A stretch of DNA of 64,000 nt from UBA7236 sp964463165 (GTDB taxonomy: Bacteria > Bacteroidota > Bacteroidia > Chitinophagales > BACL12). Positions 15,863-25,513 of the stretch are shown piece after piece. Position 1 is the first letter of the stretch, and each line of letters starts with the position of its first letter. The notes under the pieces were generated by a model, which saw nothing but the letters and a program-made list of their open reading frames with translations, did not search any database and was not told the DNA's origin. The position numbers and the translations under genes were made by a program. The stretch covers positions 42,451 to 106,450 of the forward strand of contig CAYXBK010000015.1 in the NCBI GenBank assembly GCA_964463165.1, read 5' to 3'.

Positions 15863-18800
15863 TCATTCTTTCATAAATCGTGTAACCTGTATTGCACCTG
15901 CATCATTCACATAATAGATAAAATATGGTGCAGCAGCAAATGAAGAAATATCAATTGTAAATGTATTTTGTCCGCTGTGCAATACAAATTTGCGGCTCAG
16001 GAGTTTTTTACCGGGAATATCTGTGATCTCAACAACAATTTGCTGATCGAAACTACTATTGACTGAGAAATTTAAATTTGCACTAACAGGATTCGGATAA
16101 ACGATAAATGCGGGCGTCCCGTCTTCATCCACCCTGATTGCAATTGTATTACTGTATTCAAATGCGCCGTCAATATCCGTCATTCTTAATCGGTAATAAT
16201 TAATTCCTGCAACAGGATCATCGTCGTAAAATGTATAATCCGATTCTACAAGTGAATTACCTGCAGCATTTACATTTCCTATCGTATAAAAATCAATTCC
16301 GTTTATACTTTTCTCCACACCAAAATAATCTGAATTTATTTCTGTTGCAGTTGTCCAGTGCAATTCATTTTCAGATCCGTTATACCAGCCGGTAAATGCA
16401 ATTAATTCGAGAGGCAATAAATAACAATCAGGAGTTTGCACAACAAAATCACCCTCATCTGCACCAATATCTGGTGTTGAGCCTGAGCGTGCATCACCCT
16501 CATAATCTGTGGTAATTCCCGCTATAACAACGGCACCACTTTCTGCATAGGTTGTTGCACCTGTTGTCAGTTTTAAATTGTCCGGTAAAATTGGGCCGCC
16601 GGCAAATGGTGGGACATCATAATAACTGTTTATTTCTCTTGTGCCGCCACCACTTAACGACATAAAATATTTGTAAGAAGTTATATCACTTGCCGTTAGA
16701 ATATTAAAGCATGGATCATTATTCAAATTATTTGTTACATTTGTTGTAGCACCAGACCATGCATAACCATTTTTAATTGTTGAGGTTGAAGCCCCTTCTA
16801 CATAAATATAATTGCTGGATGCCGTATTAATAAAATAATAATTATTATTTGTTGATGATGTAATACTTGTAGTTGCTGGCGCAGTTGCCGCTACTCCCGC
16901 AGTTCCTTTTCTTACACAGGATGCAACACCATTTCCAACCGCAGTTGCATTTATATAAATTATATTATTTCGCAATGCTAAGATTCCGGCCCCATGATAC
17001 ATTCCGCATACACCAAATCCGCTTCCTCCAGAAACAATTGAATTTTCTCCAAATGCAATTGTATTATTAGAAACATTATAGGTACTTCCAACGGCAGAAG
17101 TATAAATTCCATTAAGTGCTAAATTTTGTGTGCTGGATGGTGCTGTGAATCTCTGTAAAATATTATTATAAATAGCATAGGTAACAGACCCGGATGTTGC
17201 ATAAATACCGATGATCATATCGCTTGCAGCACCACCAGAAAAGTTGGCAAGATCATTAGCAGAAACTGTTACAGTTGATGAAGTTGGAAATAAATAAATT
17301 CCGGACACAACCGCTGTTCCGCCGGCATTGTTGTGATATACATTTGTGATAGAAGAATTATCAATAAGCAAAGTATTTGGCGAAGTGCAACCACCGGCGC
17401 TTATTGCACGAATGAGTAAGGGTGATGCGCCTGTCGCAATAATACTATCAATTGTATTCGATAAAGCACTTATTAAGGTTGAAGCATGAATAGCAAGCCC
17501 TGACAGCGAACCTGTTGCACCGGTTCCAGAAGTAGAAATATCTGAAATTGAATTTCCGGAGACTACCACATTGGCATTACTTGATACATTTAATGAGGTT
17601 GCATTAAATCCGGTACATTGTAAACCGGATACATTTGCACCACCGGTAACAGTTTGAATCACATTATTATTTGCAGAAGATGAAGAATTCATTCCATCGA
17701 TAATAATTCCGGAAGTAAAAACACTAGTTCCGGTCCCTCCTGTGATATGTGATACTGTATTTGAATTAACTATTTTATTTTGAGCAGGAGCAGTTGTGAT
17801 CCGTATACCGATTGCTGATGATGGAGATCCGGATGGAACAGATAAATTATAAATGATATTTCCGGTTACTGTTTCGGTACCGGAAGCGGCAACGCCGTTA
17901 TTATAATAACCATATAAACTTGCAGACCCGGAACCGGTTTTAGAATTATTTAATAATTGATTATTAGTAATTGTTGTATTCGGTGTAGCGGTATTATTAT
18001 TGATCAAAAGCAAATCATTTATTCCAACCGATGCGGTAGAATTTAATGTATTATTCTGAATGATATTATCTGAAATAGTAATTGTCGAAGCAACAAATAA
18101 CTGATCTATGCCGCGGAAGGTACCGCTTGATGAAACTGAAAAACTGCAATTTTGAATTGTATTGGAGGTGATGGAGACCGTGGTTGCAAGATGGCCCGAA
18201 GATGAACCTGATTTAATGCCATACATCGCACTGGTTGCCGAACCCTGCGTTAAAGAAATTGTATTGTTTGTGATGGCTAAATTTGCAACCGAAGTTGTGG
18301 TATTGCTCCCATTAAAAATTCCATATAAAATACTTGTGGAAGCCGATCCCCCGCTTGCCGTATTATTAATTGAATTATTGGAGATGACATGATTATTTTG
18401 ATAAATCACATAAATTCCGAATACAGCGGAAGATCCGCCTGAACCATAATTTTCAATTGTATTACCGGCACCTGCCTGCCCGATCTCATTATTTTGATCA
18501 TAGTAGGTATAAGGTGACACCAAATCATAATATCCGCGAATTACAATTCCGTGATGAACATTTTTAATTGTGTTCGAAGCATAAACATTATTGTCATTCC
18601 GGCCAGTTGTTGTAGAAATTACCAAAGTACTTGTCAGCGCAGTTCTTGTAATATTTCCCGAAAAAATTCCTTTTGATCCATCTTCAAATTGGGATGGCCC
18701 TGTACTGACATTCGAAGCTTTTAAAGTGATTGCGCAATTTTTAATTGTATTATGCTGGCAACCATCTGTATTTGAATTCTTAAATAATGCATATCCATAT

Positions 18801-19999
18801 TCCATTGTTCCGGGAGCCGATGCATTATTATCTGTTAAATCTATCCCGTCAATTGTTACATAATCCGAACCGTTCAATGAAAATATTCCGTCAACCGTTG
18901 TTGATGCGCCTGTCATTGTAACTGTGCCCGTTTGCGCATAAATTATCGGATTTGCACCGGTACCACTTTTCATAAATGTGATCGTATTAATTGCGGTGCC
19001 GGTTTGCGTCAAATTAATTCCACCTGCCGGTGCTGTTTCGGTATGACCGGCTGCCACATTACAAATCACCGGACAAAAAACAGTTCCGGCATTTAACGCA
19101 GTGACAAATGATGCAATGGTTGGATAACATGCGGACGGCACATAATAATTGCCGCAAAATCCGACTGATGTTAAAACTGTATAACTGTAATTCGGCCCGC
19201 CGTTATTATTTATACTGAGCGTACTCATGTCGTGCGACATTTGACCGTATGTTCCGACATCAGCAAGGATTTGTGCCGAGGTGCGGTTACTTGTATAAGC
19301 GTAATAATAAATTGTTGTTCCGGCTAACTGGCAGGGGATTTCAACCGTACCTGTTGTTCCGGTGATTGTAACCGGCAATAATGTGGAAGAAGTGAAATTA
19401 AATACGGTTGAATATCTGACATACACATATTCGCCTGCACTGGGTGGCGCAGCAGTCGTTACCGTAACATAAACCGAATTCTCAGGATACACTGCCGCTG
19501 CACCCGGGCTTTGTGTTACGGAAGTGATGGCAACCGGATTAAAACTCGTTTCCATCACACCCATATATTCGTTGGCAGGGGTACCTGCAACACTGTATTC
19601 CGTGGTATTGAACGTATAATAATTTCCGTTGGTAACCGCAGGCATTAAACCATCTGCGCCTCCGGGACTGTAGTTATAAAGTGCGCTCGCGGTTCCGCCA
19701 ACCGGCTGAATGGTTGTATTATATCCTGCAAGCGTGAGGCCGCCGGTATACGGACACCATTTGACCGTGTAATCAACAGCACCCGGCGCTGTTCCTCCGG
19801 CAAACAACCAATTCCTGGTACCGGTTGCACCTGAACTTGTAGCCTGTATCCGCACCTGCCTGAACAACCCATGGTCGGTCAGATTATAAGTCGCATATGA
19901 GCCATTTACGGTTTGGGTTCCTAATACAGTGGGTTGTGTAAAGGCAAATGTGCAGAGTATGCACATCATAACGGTTGGTATAACTCTAAGCGCCTTCAA
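15863..19999 (-). CDS. Giant T9SS-secreted right-handed beta-helix protein
   Basis: A protein of about 1,378 residues. Residues 390-1130 are built of many parallel beta-helix turns of the form ISNNSINNTASGG, ITNNTISLTQGSA and VSISGNSISDIST, as in NosD/pectate-lyase-like folds. The last 80 residues are a T9SS type A sorting domain (FIVYPNPVSANLNFSV, ending VTRFMKE). It should be exported, cross the outer membrane through T9SS and be displayed or released. Start choice: the frame opens with TTG at 20011, but a TAATTTTG box overlaps that point. TTG at 19999 gives a good signal peptide (MKALRVIPTVMMCILCTFAF). ATG at 19969 is a second alternative. Confidence 0.85.
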   Translation of the reverse strand: MKALRVIPTVMMCILCTFAFTQPTVLGTQTVNGSYATYNLTDHGLFRQVRIQATSSGATGTRNWLFAGGTAPGAVDYTVKWCPYTGGLTLAGYNTTIQPVGGTASALYNYSPGGADGLMPAVTNGNYYTFNTTEYSVAGTPANEYMGVMETSFNPVAITSVTQSPGAAAVYPENSVYVTVTTAAPPSAGEYVYVRYSTVFNFTSSTLLPVTITGTTGTVEIPCQLAGTTIYYYAYTSNRTSAQILADVGTYGQMSHDMSTLSINNNGGPNYSYTVLTSVGFCGNYYVPSACYPTIASFVTALNAGTVFCPVICNVAAGHTETAPAGGINLTQTGTAINTITFMKSGTGANPIIYAQTGTVTMTGASTTVDGIFSLNGSDYVTIDGIDLTDNNASAPGTMEYGYALFKNSNTDGCQHNTIKNCAITLKASNVSTGPSQFEDGSKGIFSGNITRTALTSTLVISTTTGRNDNNVYASNTIKNVHHGIVIRGYYDLVSPYTYYDQNNEIGQAGAGNTIENYGSGGSSAVFGIYVIYQNNHVISNNSINNTASGGSASTSILYGIFNGSNTTTSVANLAITNNTISLTQGSATSAMYGIKSGSSSGHLATTVSITSNTIQNCSFSVSSSGTFRGIDQLFVASTITISDNIIQNNTLNSTASVGINDLLLINNNTATPNTTITNNQLLNNSKTGSGSASLYGYYNNGVAASGTETVTGNIIYNLSVPSGSPSSAIGIRITTAPAQNKIVNSNTVSHITGGTGTSVFTSGIIIDGMNSSSSANNNVIQTVTGGANVSGLQCTGFNATSLNVSSNANVVVSGNSISDISTSGTGATGSLSGLAIHASTLISALSNTIDSIIATGASPLLIRAISAGGCTSPNTLLIDNSSITNVYHNNAGGTAVVSGIYLFPTSSTVTVSANDLANFSGGAASDMIIGIYATSGSVTYAIYNNILQRFTAPSSTQNLALNGIYTSAVGSTYNVSNNTIAFGENSIVSGGSGFGVCGMYHGAGILALRNNIIYINATAVGNGVASCVRKGTAGVAATAPATTSITSSTNNNYYFINTASSNYIYVEGASTSTIKNGYAWSGATTNVTNNLNNDPCFNILTASDITSYKYFMSLSGGGTREINSYYDVPPFAGGPILPDNLKLTTGATTYAESGAVVIAGITTDYEGDARSGSTPDIGADEGDFVVQTPDCYLLPLELIAFTGWYNGSENELHWTTATEINSDYFGVEKSINGIDFYTIGNVNAAGNSLVESDYTFYDDDPVAGINYYRLRMTDIDGAFEYSNTIAIRVDEDGTPAFIVYPNPVSANLNFSVNSSFDQQIVVEITDIPGKKLLSRKFVLHSGQNTFTIDISSFAAAPYFIYYVNDAGAIQVTRFMKE

Positions 20000-20008
20000 A
20001 ACGAGGAA

Positions 20009-20016
20009 CAAAATTA
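20009..20016 (-). promoter_or_regulatory. -7 box of the beta-helix gene
   Basis: On the minus strand this reads TAATTTTG, an exact TAnnTTTG match. Transcription would start near 20004, which excludes the TTG at 20011 as the start codon and favours TTG 19999. Confidence 0.45.
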
Positions 20017-20123
20017 ATTACTTTGCTCATGAATAACTCTAGAAAGTTAAGTATTCATCTAATGATAATCAAGAAATAAGCATTTATTATTGTTGATAAT
20101 CTATTGAAAGAAGGATATCAATA

Positions 20124-20152
20124 AAAAACCGGCAAGTAACCCGCCGGTTTTT
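20124..20152 (-). terminator. Rho-independent terminator of the 20170-21822 gene
   Basis: A perfect 10-bp stem, aaaaaccggc (20124-20133) with gccggttttt (20143-20152), encloses a 9-nt loop. It lies 18 bp past the stop of the minus-strand T9SS cargo gene. The run of T on both sides makes it usable in either direction. Confidence 0.85.
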
Positions 20153-20169
20153 CAATCTGGCAGTTTTGT

Positions 20170-21822
20170 TTATTGCTTCACAAAACTTGCGTTCATCGAC
20201 GCACCTGTTTGTGAAATAAATTTCAACTGGTAAATTCCCTTTGGAAGATCAGATACGTTGATGTTTGCATTGGCGCCATCCAATCCCCTCACGATTTTTA
20301 CCGTTTCACCGATGGCGTTTATTATTTCGATACTCGTATTGAAAAATTTATTTTCCTGTTCTGTTGTGATATGGATAGTTTGCATAACAGGGTTTGGATA
20401 AATAGAAATATCTGCTTCGGGTACAGTGTGTATCAATTCAACATAATCTGCATTCCTTTCATATACAATTGAGCAATCTTCAAAATTTGAATAATAAAAA
20501 TCCTGTACCGAAGGAATACGTTCTGTTAAAACATCCACAGCTTTCCTGTTCAGAAAATTTCCATAAACGGAATCTGTTACAAGAGTATCATAAGAAAATG
20601 CAGTAATCAATGCGATCTCAAAACACAGTGAGTCACCTGAATTTAAATTGAACGGGCCTGACGATCCTAAACCACGCCTGTCGGATGGCGTATTTAATTC
20701 TGTAAATTCACTCCAGCCATCGGGATCCAGCGGACTTGATGAGTACAAATAATTTGCTGGTTGAATCCCTCCATATCCATTGCCGCCGAATGTCTGGCTT
20801 GATCCGTCTCCCCATAATCCTTTCATATAACCATAAAAATTTTCCGGATAAGCAGGATTGCCTGTTACCGTGAAATCATTATTGAAATATTTAAAACTGT
20901 TTAAACGCTGATTTAAAAATGCAACACCCTGTGCAGGAGCATTAAATCCATAACTAAAAGCAGAAGGCCCGTCTGAAAGATCACCATTATAAGCATAAAA
21001 TAAATTTAAATTACTGTCGCAACCGAGAAAATCATCATTATAAAAACCAAGGTCAAAATCGGTAAATAATCCGAGATAGAAATCATGATAATTTTCTGCA
21101 GAGCGGTTTATGATCTGGTAATTAATGAATATCGTTTTTCTTAATGCACTATCACCCGGCATGTCAAATGCGTAAGCCGTTCCATGTATTTCCAATTTTA
21201 ATTTATCACCCATGGATTCGGTATGATCATTTGCATCATCATTCATCATAAAAAACGCCGCCTCATCTCCGCGGATTTTCGGATAATCGCCATTTTCAGG
21301 ATCATAGATTGCATTATTGTTATAATCATAAAACGGAGCGAGTATTGCTGCTTCACCGTTTGCAATATTTCCGTTCCCCGGCCAATTCGCAATTGATGCA
21401 GGAACAATATAGCCGGCTGTTGCCCAATTTAAAATATGATTATCAATTGTTGATTTATCTACTACCCAGACATTGTCGTAAGTGTCGGTATAGCCCGGAG
21501 CATCATAATCAGTTGCAACAGGGCCCGGCCAAAAATCACCACCGGATTGACGATAGGTTTGAGCGGCGATATGCAGGTTACCTCCATCGTCAATACCGCC
21601 TATCCATAATCCCTGTGCAAATATTGAAGAAACAGGAATTTGACCCGGCAGAGTTGGCTTTGGAACATAAAAATGTGCATCGGATTCACCATCCCAGAAA
21701 TTATTTCCATGCGACCCTATCAATGCATTGATGTCATTCACATCAATCGAATCATAAGTTTGTGCCTTTAGTATCGGTTGGATAAGCACGGAAGATAGGA
21801 GAATAATTAAAAGTGTTTTCAT
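20170..21822 (-). CDS. T9SS-sorted secreted protein, 550 residues
   Basis: A secreted protein with a signal peptide (MKTLLIILLSSVLIQPILKAQ) and a T9SS type A C-terminal domain (ADISIYPNPVMQTIHITTEQ, ending FVKQ). The central 400 residues (LWIGGIDDGGNLHIAAQTYRQSGGDFWPGP, FYDYNNNAIYDPENGDYPKIRGD) match a large uncharacterised Bacteroidota cargo family. No catalytic motif is recognised. The frame is open 12 codons further up, to 21858, but the ATG at 21822 gives the signal peptide. Confidence 0.8.
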   Translation of the reverse strand: MKTLLIILLSSVLIQPILKAQTYDSIDVNDINALIGSHGNNFWDGESDAHFYVPKPTLPGQIPVSSIFAQGLWIGGIDDGGNLHIAAQTYRQSGGDFWPGPVATDYDAPGYTDTYDNVWVVDKSTIDNHILNWATAGYIVPASIANWPGNGNIANGEAAILAPFYDYNNNAIYDPENGDYPKIRGDEAAFFMMNDDANDHTESMGDKLKLEIHGTAYAFDMPGDSALRKTIFINYQIINRSAENYHDFYLGLFTDFDLGFYNDDFLGCDSNLNLFYAYNGDLSDGPSAFSYGFNAPAQGVAFLNQRLNSFKYFNNDFTVTGNPAYPENFYGYMKGLWGDGSSQTFGGNGYGGIQPANYLYSSSPLDPDGWSEFTELNTPSDRRGLGSSGPFNLNSGDSLCFEIALITAFSYDTLVTDSVYGNFLNRKAVDVLTERIPSVQDFYYSNFEDCSIVYERNADYVELIHTVPEADISIYPNPVMQTIHITTEQENKFFNTSIEIINAIGETVKIVRGLDGANANINVSDLPKGIYQLKFISQTGASMNASFVKQ

Positions 21823-21982
21823 AATATAAATTTTTGATGTCAGGCAAATGAACTTCATTTTACATACAAAGTTGTCATCAAATTATCTGAATTTATGATA
21901 AGTGTTCAGTTGAGGGTCATATTTACATTTAATTGACAATCCCTACCCTCAACGCTCTGAACCCTGAACGCAGAACATCCAT

Positions 21983-21990
21983 TATCTTTG
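21983..21990 (+). promoter_or_regulatory. -7 box of gatB
   Basis: TATCTTTG is an exact TAnnTTTG match that ends 7 nt before the gatB ATG at 21998. The predicted transcription start is within a few bases of the start codon, so the gatB mRNA is probably leaderless or nearly so. Confidence 0.55.
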
Positions 21991-21997
21991 CCGTTCA

Positions 21998-23446
21998 ATG
22001 GAAGTGTACGATAAATACGAAGTGGTTGTGGGCCTTGAGGTGCATGCCCAGCTCCTTACAAAAACAAAAGCTTACAGCTCCGATATTGCTGAATACGGCG
22101 GCGATCCGAACACACATGTAAGTGTGGTTACCCTCGGGCATCCGGGCACTTTGCCCGTTGTGAATAAACGCACATTTGAACTGGCCATAATGATGGGCCT
22201 TGCTACACATTGCAAGATCACGAGAGTAAATCAGTTTGCACGTAAAAATTATTTTTATGCCGATCTGCCGAAAGGATATCAGATCACTCAGGACAAAACC
22301 CCCCTCTGCACGGAAGGTTATTTATTGATCGGTGATTACGGCAACGAAAAGAAGATCGGTATTACAAGAATTCATGTGGAAGAAGATGCCGGAAAAAGTA
22401 TTCACGACCTTGATCCGTTTTATACATTGGTTGATTTAAATCGTGCCGGTACTCCTTTAATTGAAATTGTAAGCGAACCTGATATGCGCAGCAGTGATGA
22501 AGCATATCAATATGTAACGGAGATCAGAAAAATTGTGCGCTATCTCGGCATCTGCGATGGAAATATGGAAGAAGGATCACTGCGCTGCGATGCAAATGTG
22601 AGCGTGCGCATAAAAGGTGTTGATGCATTCGGCGTAAAAGTGGAAGTGAAAAATATGAATTCGATCCGCAATGTAAAACGTGCAATTGAATATGAAATTA
22701 AAAGGCAGATCGATGCGATTGAAAATAATGAAACATTAGTACAGGAAACAAGAAGTTTTGATGCGGCAAAAGGAATTACATTCAGTATGCGCAGTAAGGA
22801 AGCTGCTCATGATTATCGCTATTTTCCCGAGCCTGATCTCCAACCGGTTGTGATCACAGATGAAATGATCAGTTCGGTAAAAAATAAAATGCCGGCATTA
22901 CCGAAGGAGCTGATGCATAAATATATCGAACAATTAAAACTCAGCATTTATGATGCGGAAATTCTGACATCAGAAAAAAGTGTGAGCGATTATTTTGAAA
23001 CATTAATTCAGCATACAACAAATTACAAAGCTGCTGCTAACTGGATGCTCGGGCCGGTTAAAACATGGGCAAACGAAAACGCAATGGAAATAAATGAAAT
23101 TCCGGTTTCACCTGCAAAAATTGCCGAGATCATTGCACTCACCGATGCGGGGAAAATCAATTTCACAATTGCATCACAGCAATTATTTCCGAAAATGCTT
23201 GCATCACCTGAAAAAGATGCCATCGCACTTGCAACGGAATTAAATCTGATCGTTGAAAGTGATAATGGATTGATTGAAAAATTAGCTATGGATGCGCTTG
23301 CGAAATATCCGGATAAAGTGCAGGAATATAAAAACGGTAAAACCGGAATTATCGGATTGTTTATGGGCGAGATCATGAAAATGAGTAAAGGAAAAGCCGA
23401 TCCGAAAATGGCAACAAAAATTCTCGAAGAAAAATTAAATCAGTAA
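21998..23446 (+). CDS. gatB: Aspartyl/glutamyl-tRNA amidotransferase subunit B
   Basis: Subunit B of the GatCAB amidotransferase, which converts Glu-tRNA(Gln) to Gln-tRNA(Gln), and Asp-tRNA(Asn) in some species, in the cytoplasm. The 482-residue protein starts with the signature VVVGLEVHAQLLTKTKAYSSD. It has the kinase-like RKNYFYADLPKGYQITQ segment near residues 76-92 and the C-terminal YqeY/GatB tRNA-binding domain (residues 335-482). It ends 1 nt before the tlpA-like gene. gatA and gatC are not in the window. Confidence 0.97.
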   Translation: MEVYDKYEVVVGLEVHAQLLTKTKAYSSDIAEYGGDPNTHVSVVTLGHPGTLPVVNKRTFELAIMMGLATHCKITRVNQFARKNYFYADLPKGYQITQDKTPLCTEGYLLIGDYGNEKKIGITRIHVEEDAGKSIHDLDPFYTLVDLNRAGTPLIEIVSEPDMRSSDEAYQYVTEIRKIVRYLGICDGNMEEGSLRCDANVSVRIKGVDAFGVKVEVKNMNSIRNVKRAIEYEIKRQIDAIENNETLVQETRSFDAAKGITFSMRSKEAAHDYRYFPEPDLQPVVITDEMISSVKNKMPALPKELMHKYIEQLKLSIYDAEILTSEKSVSDYFETLIQHTTNYKAAANWMLGPVKTWANENAMEINEIPVSPAKIAEIIALTDAGKINFTIASQQLFPKMLASPEKDAIALATELNLIVESDNGLIEKLAMDALAKYPDKVQEYKNGKTGIIGLFMGEIMKMSKGKADPKMATKILEEKLNQ

Positions 23447-23447
23447 A

Positions 23448-24614
23448 ATGAAATTCAACCGATATATGAAATCTGTTTTGTTATTTATAATGAGCTGCCT
23501 CGCAATTTCTTTCTATGCCTGCAATACCGAAAAAGGCGAACCCTTTCATGTAACAGGCACAATCAAAGGTGCGGAGAATAAAAAAATATTTATTGAAACA
23601 ATGACTTTTCCGCAGATCAATCAATTTCCGAAATACACATTGATTGATACGGCACGTGGTGATGCAAACGGTAATTTTACAATTGAAAATTATTTGCCGG
23701 AGCGCATGTTGTGCCGCATTACGGTAGAAGGAAATCAATATAATTATTATATCGTTTCACTTGAAAATGAAACATTGCGGATTGCGGCAGACATCAATAA
23801 ACAATTGAAACCTGACGTGCAGGGATCAGGCGCAACAATCGCGCTTTATGCTTTCATCGACAGAATGCGTGAGAACAATCTGTTTCAAAATGCGATCAAC
23901 GACAGCATCATGACTTACACTGCCGCAGGAAATGATTCGATGATCAGTATTTACACGCAAAAAAGAATTGATGCACAAAATGAATACAGCCAGATTCTAA
24001 AAACCTTTGCGGATACTGCAAACGATATTTCCAATGCAATTGTCGCGATCGAAGGCCTTGAATTTGAAAAAGAAATTGAGTATATAAAAAAATTCGCTGC
24101 ACGCATGGACAATTCGGATGATTCTGCCTCTGCTTATTTAAAAGAATTGAAAACCAAGATCGACTTGCAGGAAAAAATGCTGACGGAAAGTTTTATCGGC
24201 AAACCATTTATTGATATTATGCAACCGGATCCAAGCGGTAAGAATTTAAAATTATCCGATCTGAAAGGAAAAGTGGTGCTCGTTGATTTTTGGGCGAGCT
24301 GGTGCGGGCCCTGCCGGAAAGAAAATCCGAATGTGGTGAATGTTTATAAAAATTATGCAGATAAAGGTTTCACTGTCTTCAGCGTTTCACTCGATACGGA
24401 AAAAGATAAATGGCTCGCTGCAATTAAAAAGGACGGATTGATCTGGGATACGCATGTGAGTTTATTAAGCCAGGAAAATAATCAGGCTGCAATGGATTAT
24501 CGTATCACCGGAATTCCTATGTCGTTTTTAGTTGACCGAAATGGAATTATCGTCGCACAGAATTTAAGAGGCAGTGCGCTTGCGAAGGAAGTTGATAAGC
24601 TGATTAATCAGTAG
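23448..24614 (+). CDS. TlpA-type thiol-disulfide reductase lipoprotein with DUF4369
   Basis: A 388-residue protein with a lipobox (AISFYAC), an N-terminal DUF4369 domain (HVTGTIKGAENKKIFIETM, residues 34-125), a helical middle region, and a C-terminal AhpC/TSA-type thioredoxin domain (residues 250-388). The active site is WASWCGPCRKENP with CGPC, and the cis-Pro loop is RITGIPMSFLVD. It probably reduces disulphides in the periplasm. It follows gatB after a single base and is cotranscribed with it. There is no functional link that I know of. Confidence 0.9.
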   Translation: MKFNRYMKSVLLFIMSCLAISFYACNTEKGEPFHVTGTIKGAENKKIFIETMTFPQINQFPKYTLIDTARGDANGNFTIENYLPERMLCRITVEGNQYNYYIVSLENETLRIAADINKQLKPDVQGSGATIALYAFIDRMRENNLFQNAINDSIMTYTAAGNDSMISIYTQKRIDAQNEYSQILKTFADTANDISNAIVAIEGLEFEKEIEYIKKFAARMDNSDDSASAYLKELKTKIDLQEKMLTESFIGKPFIDIMQPDPSGKNLKLSDLKGKVVLVDFWASWCGPCRKENPNVVNVYKNYADKGFTVFSVSLDTEKDKWLAAIKKDGLIWDTHVSLLSQENNQAAMDYRITGIPMSFLVDRNGIIVAQNLRGSALAKEVDKLINQ

Positions 24615-24618
24615 TTTT

Positions 24619-24694
24619 CAGTCCGCAGTCCTCAGTCGCAGTTGGCAGTGGCGCAAGCGGACGTGAACACACGAACACGTGAACGCGTGTGCAC
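24619..24694. repeat. Two adjacent short-word arrays in a convergent gap
   Basis: The first array (24619-24651) is built of degenerate CAGTnnG units (cagtccg, cagtcct, cagtcg, cagttgg, cagtgg). The second (24662-24694) uses an 8-mer GTGAACAC word (gtgaacac, acgaacac, gtgaacgc, gtgtgcac). Together they fill the gap from 4 nt after the TlpA-like stop to 3 nt before the stop codon of the minus-strand barrel gene. Confidence 0.75.
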
Positions 24695-24697
24695 ACT

Positions 24698-25318
24698 CTA
24701 CAGCCCTATTGCCACACCAAACTGCCAAACCGAATGATGCGCATTTCTCAAACTATATGATAAACCATTAAAACTATCTGTAGTCCCGATATCACTTATG
24801 CCGTAATTATAACGTGCATTAAATTCGATTTGATCATTTCCCAAACCAAATCCTACTGCCAATCCGAAATCCGTGGAATTAAAATCATCGCGGTTTATTT
24901 TTTCATCAAAATCGAGCACATCATCATCCGCATCATTCACAACATTTCCGCTTATTAAAAAACCTGCATAAGGACCCGCCTCTATTCTGAAAATAGTCCC
25001 GAGCCTTGCGCCGATTAAAACCGGAATTTCAACATAATTGAAATTATAATTTGTAACACCCTGGCCGAGGATATAATCATAATCCACCGAACTGCCTTTA
25101 GTTGTAAAATTTAATTCAGGTTGCAGAAATACACTTTCGGTTAAATCTGTCCGTAAAAAAACACCCGCATTAAATCCGGCTTTTAAATTATTGTCGTTTA
25201 CATTTTCAATAAACATATTGCTTAAATTCAATCCGGCCTTTAATCCGGCAAATGTTTGCGCATGCACTGCATGTATCATTGACAACAGAATTGCAGACAG
25301 TATCAGAATCTTTTTCAT
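24698..25318 (-). CDS. Outer-membrane beta-barrel protein (PorT/OmpW-like)
   Basis: A 206-residue porin-family protein with a signal peptide (MKKILILSAILLSMIHAVHAQ) and eight or so amphipathic strands (FAGLKAGLNLSNMFIENVNDNNLKAGFNAGVFLRTDL; YFNYVEIPVLIGARL-type; FGLAVGFGLGNDQIEFNARYNYG). It fits the outer membrane beta-barrel family with the GLKxGLNxS opening. The frame is open 44 codons upstream, to 25450, but those residues are not signal-peptide-like, so the ATG at 25318 is chosen. Confidence 0.85.
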   Translation of the reverse strand: MKKILILSAILLSMIHAVHAQTFAGLKAGLNLSNMFIENVNDNNLKAGFNAGVFLRTDLTESVFLQPELNFTTKGSSVDYDYILGQGVTNYNFNYVEIPVLIGARLGTIFRIEAGPYAGFLISGNVVNDADDDVLDFDEKINRDDFNSTDFGLAVGFGLGNDQIEFNARYNYGISDIGTTDSFNGLSYSLRNAHHSVWQFGVAIGL

Positions 25319-25513
25319 AAAAATATTTTCAAATCTTAGGGAAAATATCCTGCCATTGCCTGGAAGTGCCGGTATCAGTAGTTTGAGAAATGGGACCAAT
25401 TCAGGTTGGGGAAATAAATGCACAGAAGCAGGAAGCGGCAGCCACGGCATTCATCAGTCAAATAAATAATGTGCCGCTTATTTTATTTTCAAGACAGCCT
25501 TCAAATAATATAT

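Noticed and set aside
16900..18900. Repeated AT-rich words that at first looked like a CRISPR or tandem DNA array
   Set aside because: The periodicity is that of beta-helix protein turns (NNTI/NSI words) in a long open frame, with no constant repeat and no unique spacers.
25319..25450. 44-codon upstream extension of the outer-membrane barrel gene
   Set aside because: The residues (MPWLPLPASVHLFPQ) are not a leader. The signal peptide begins at 25318.
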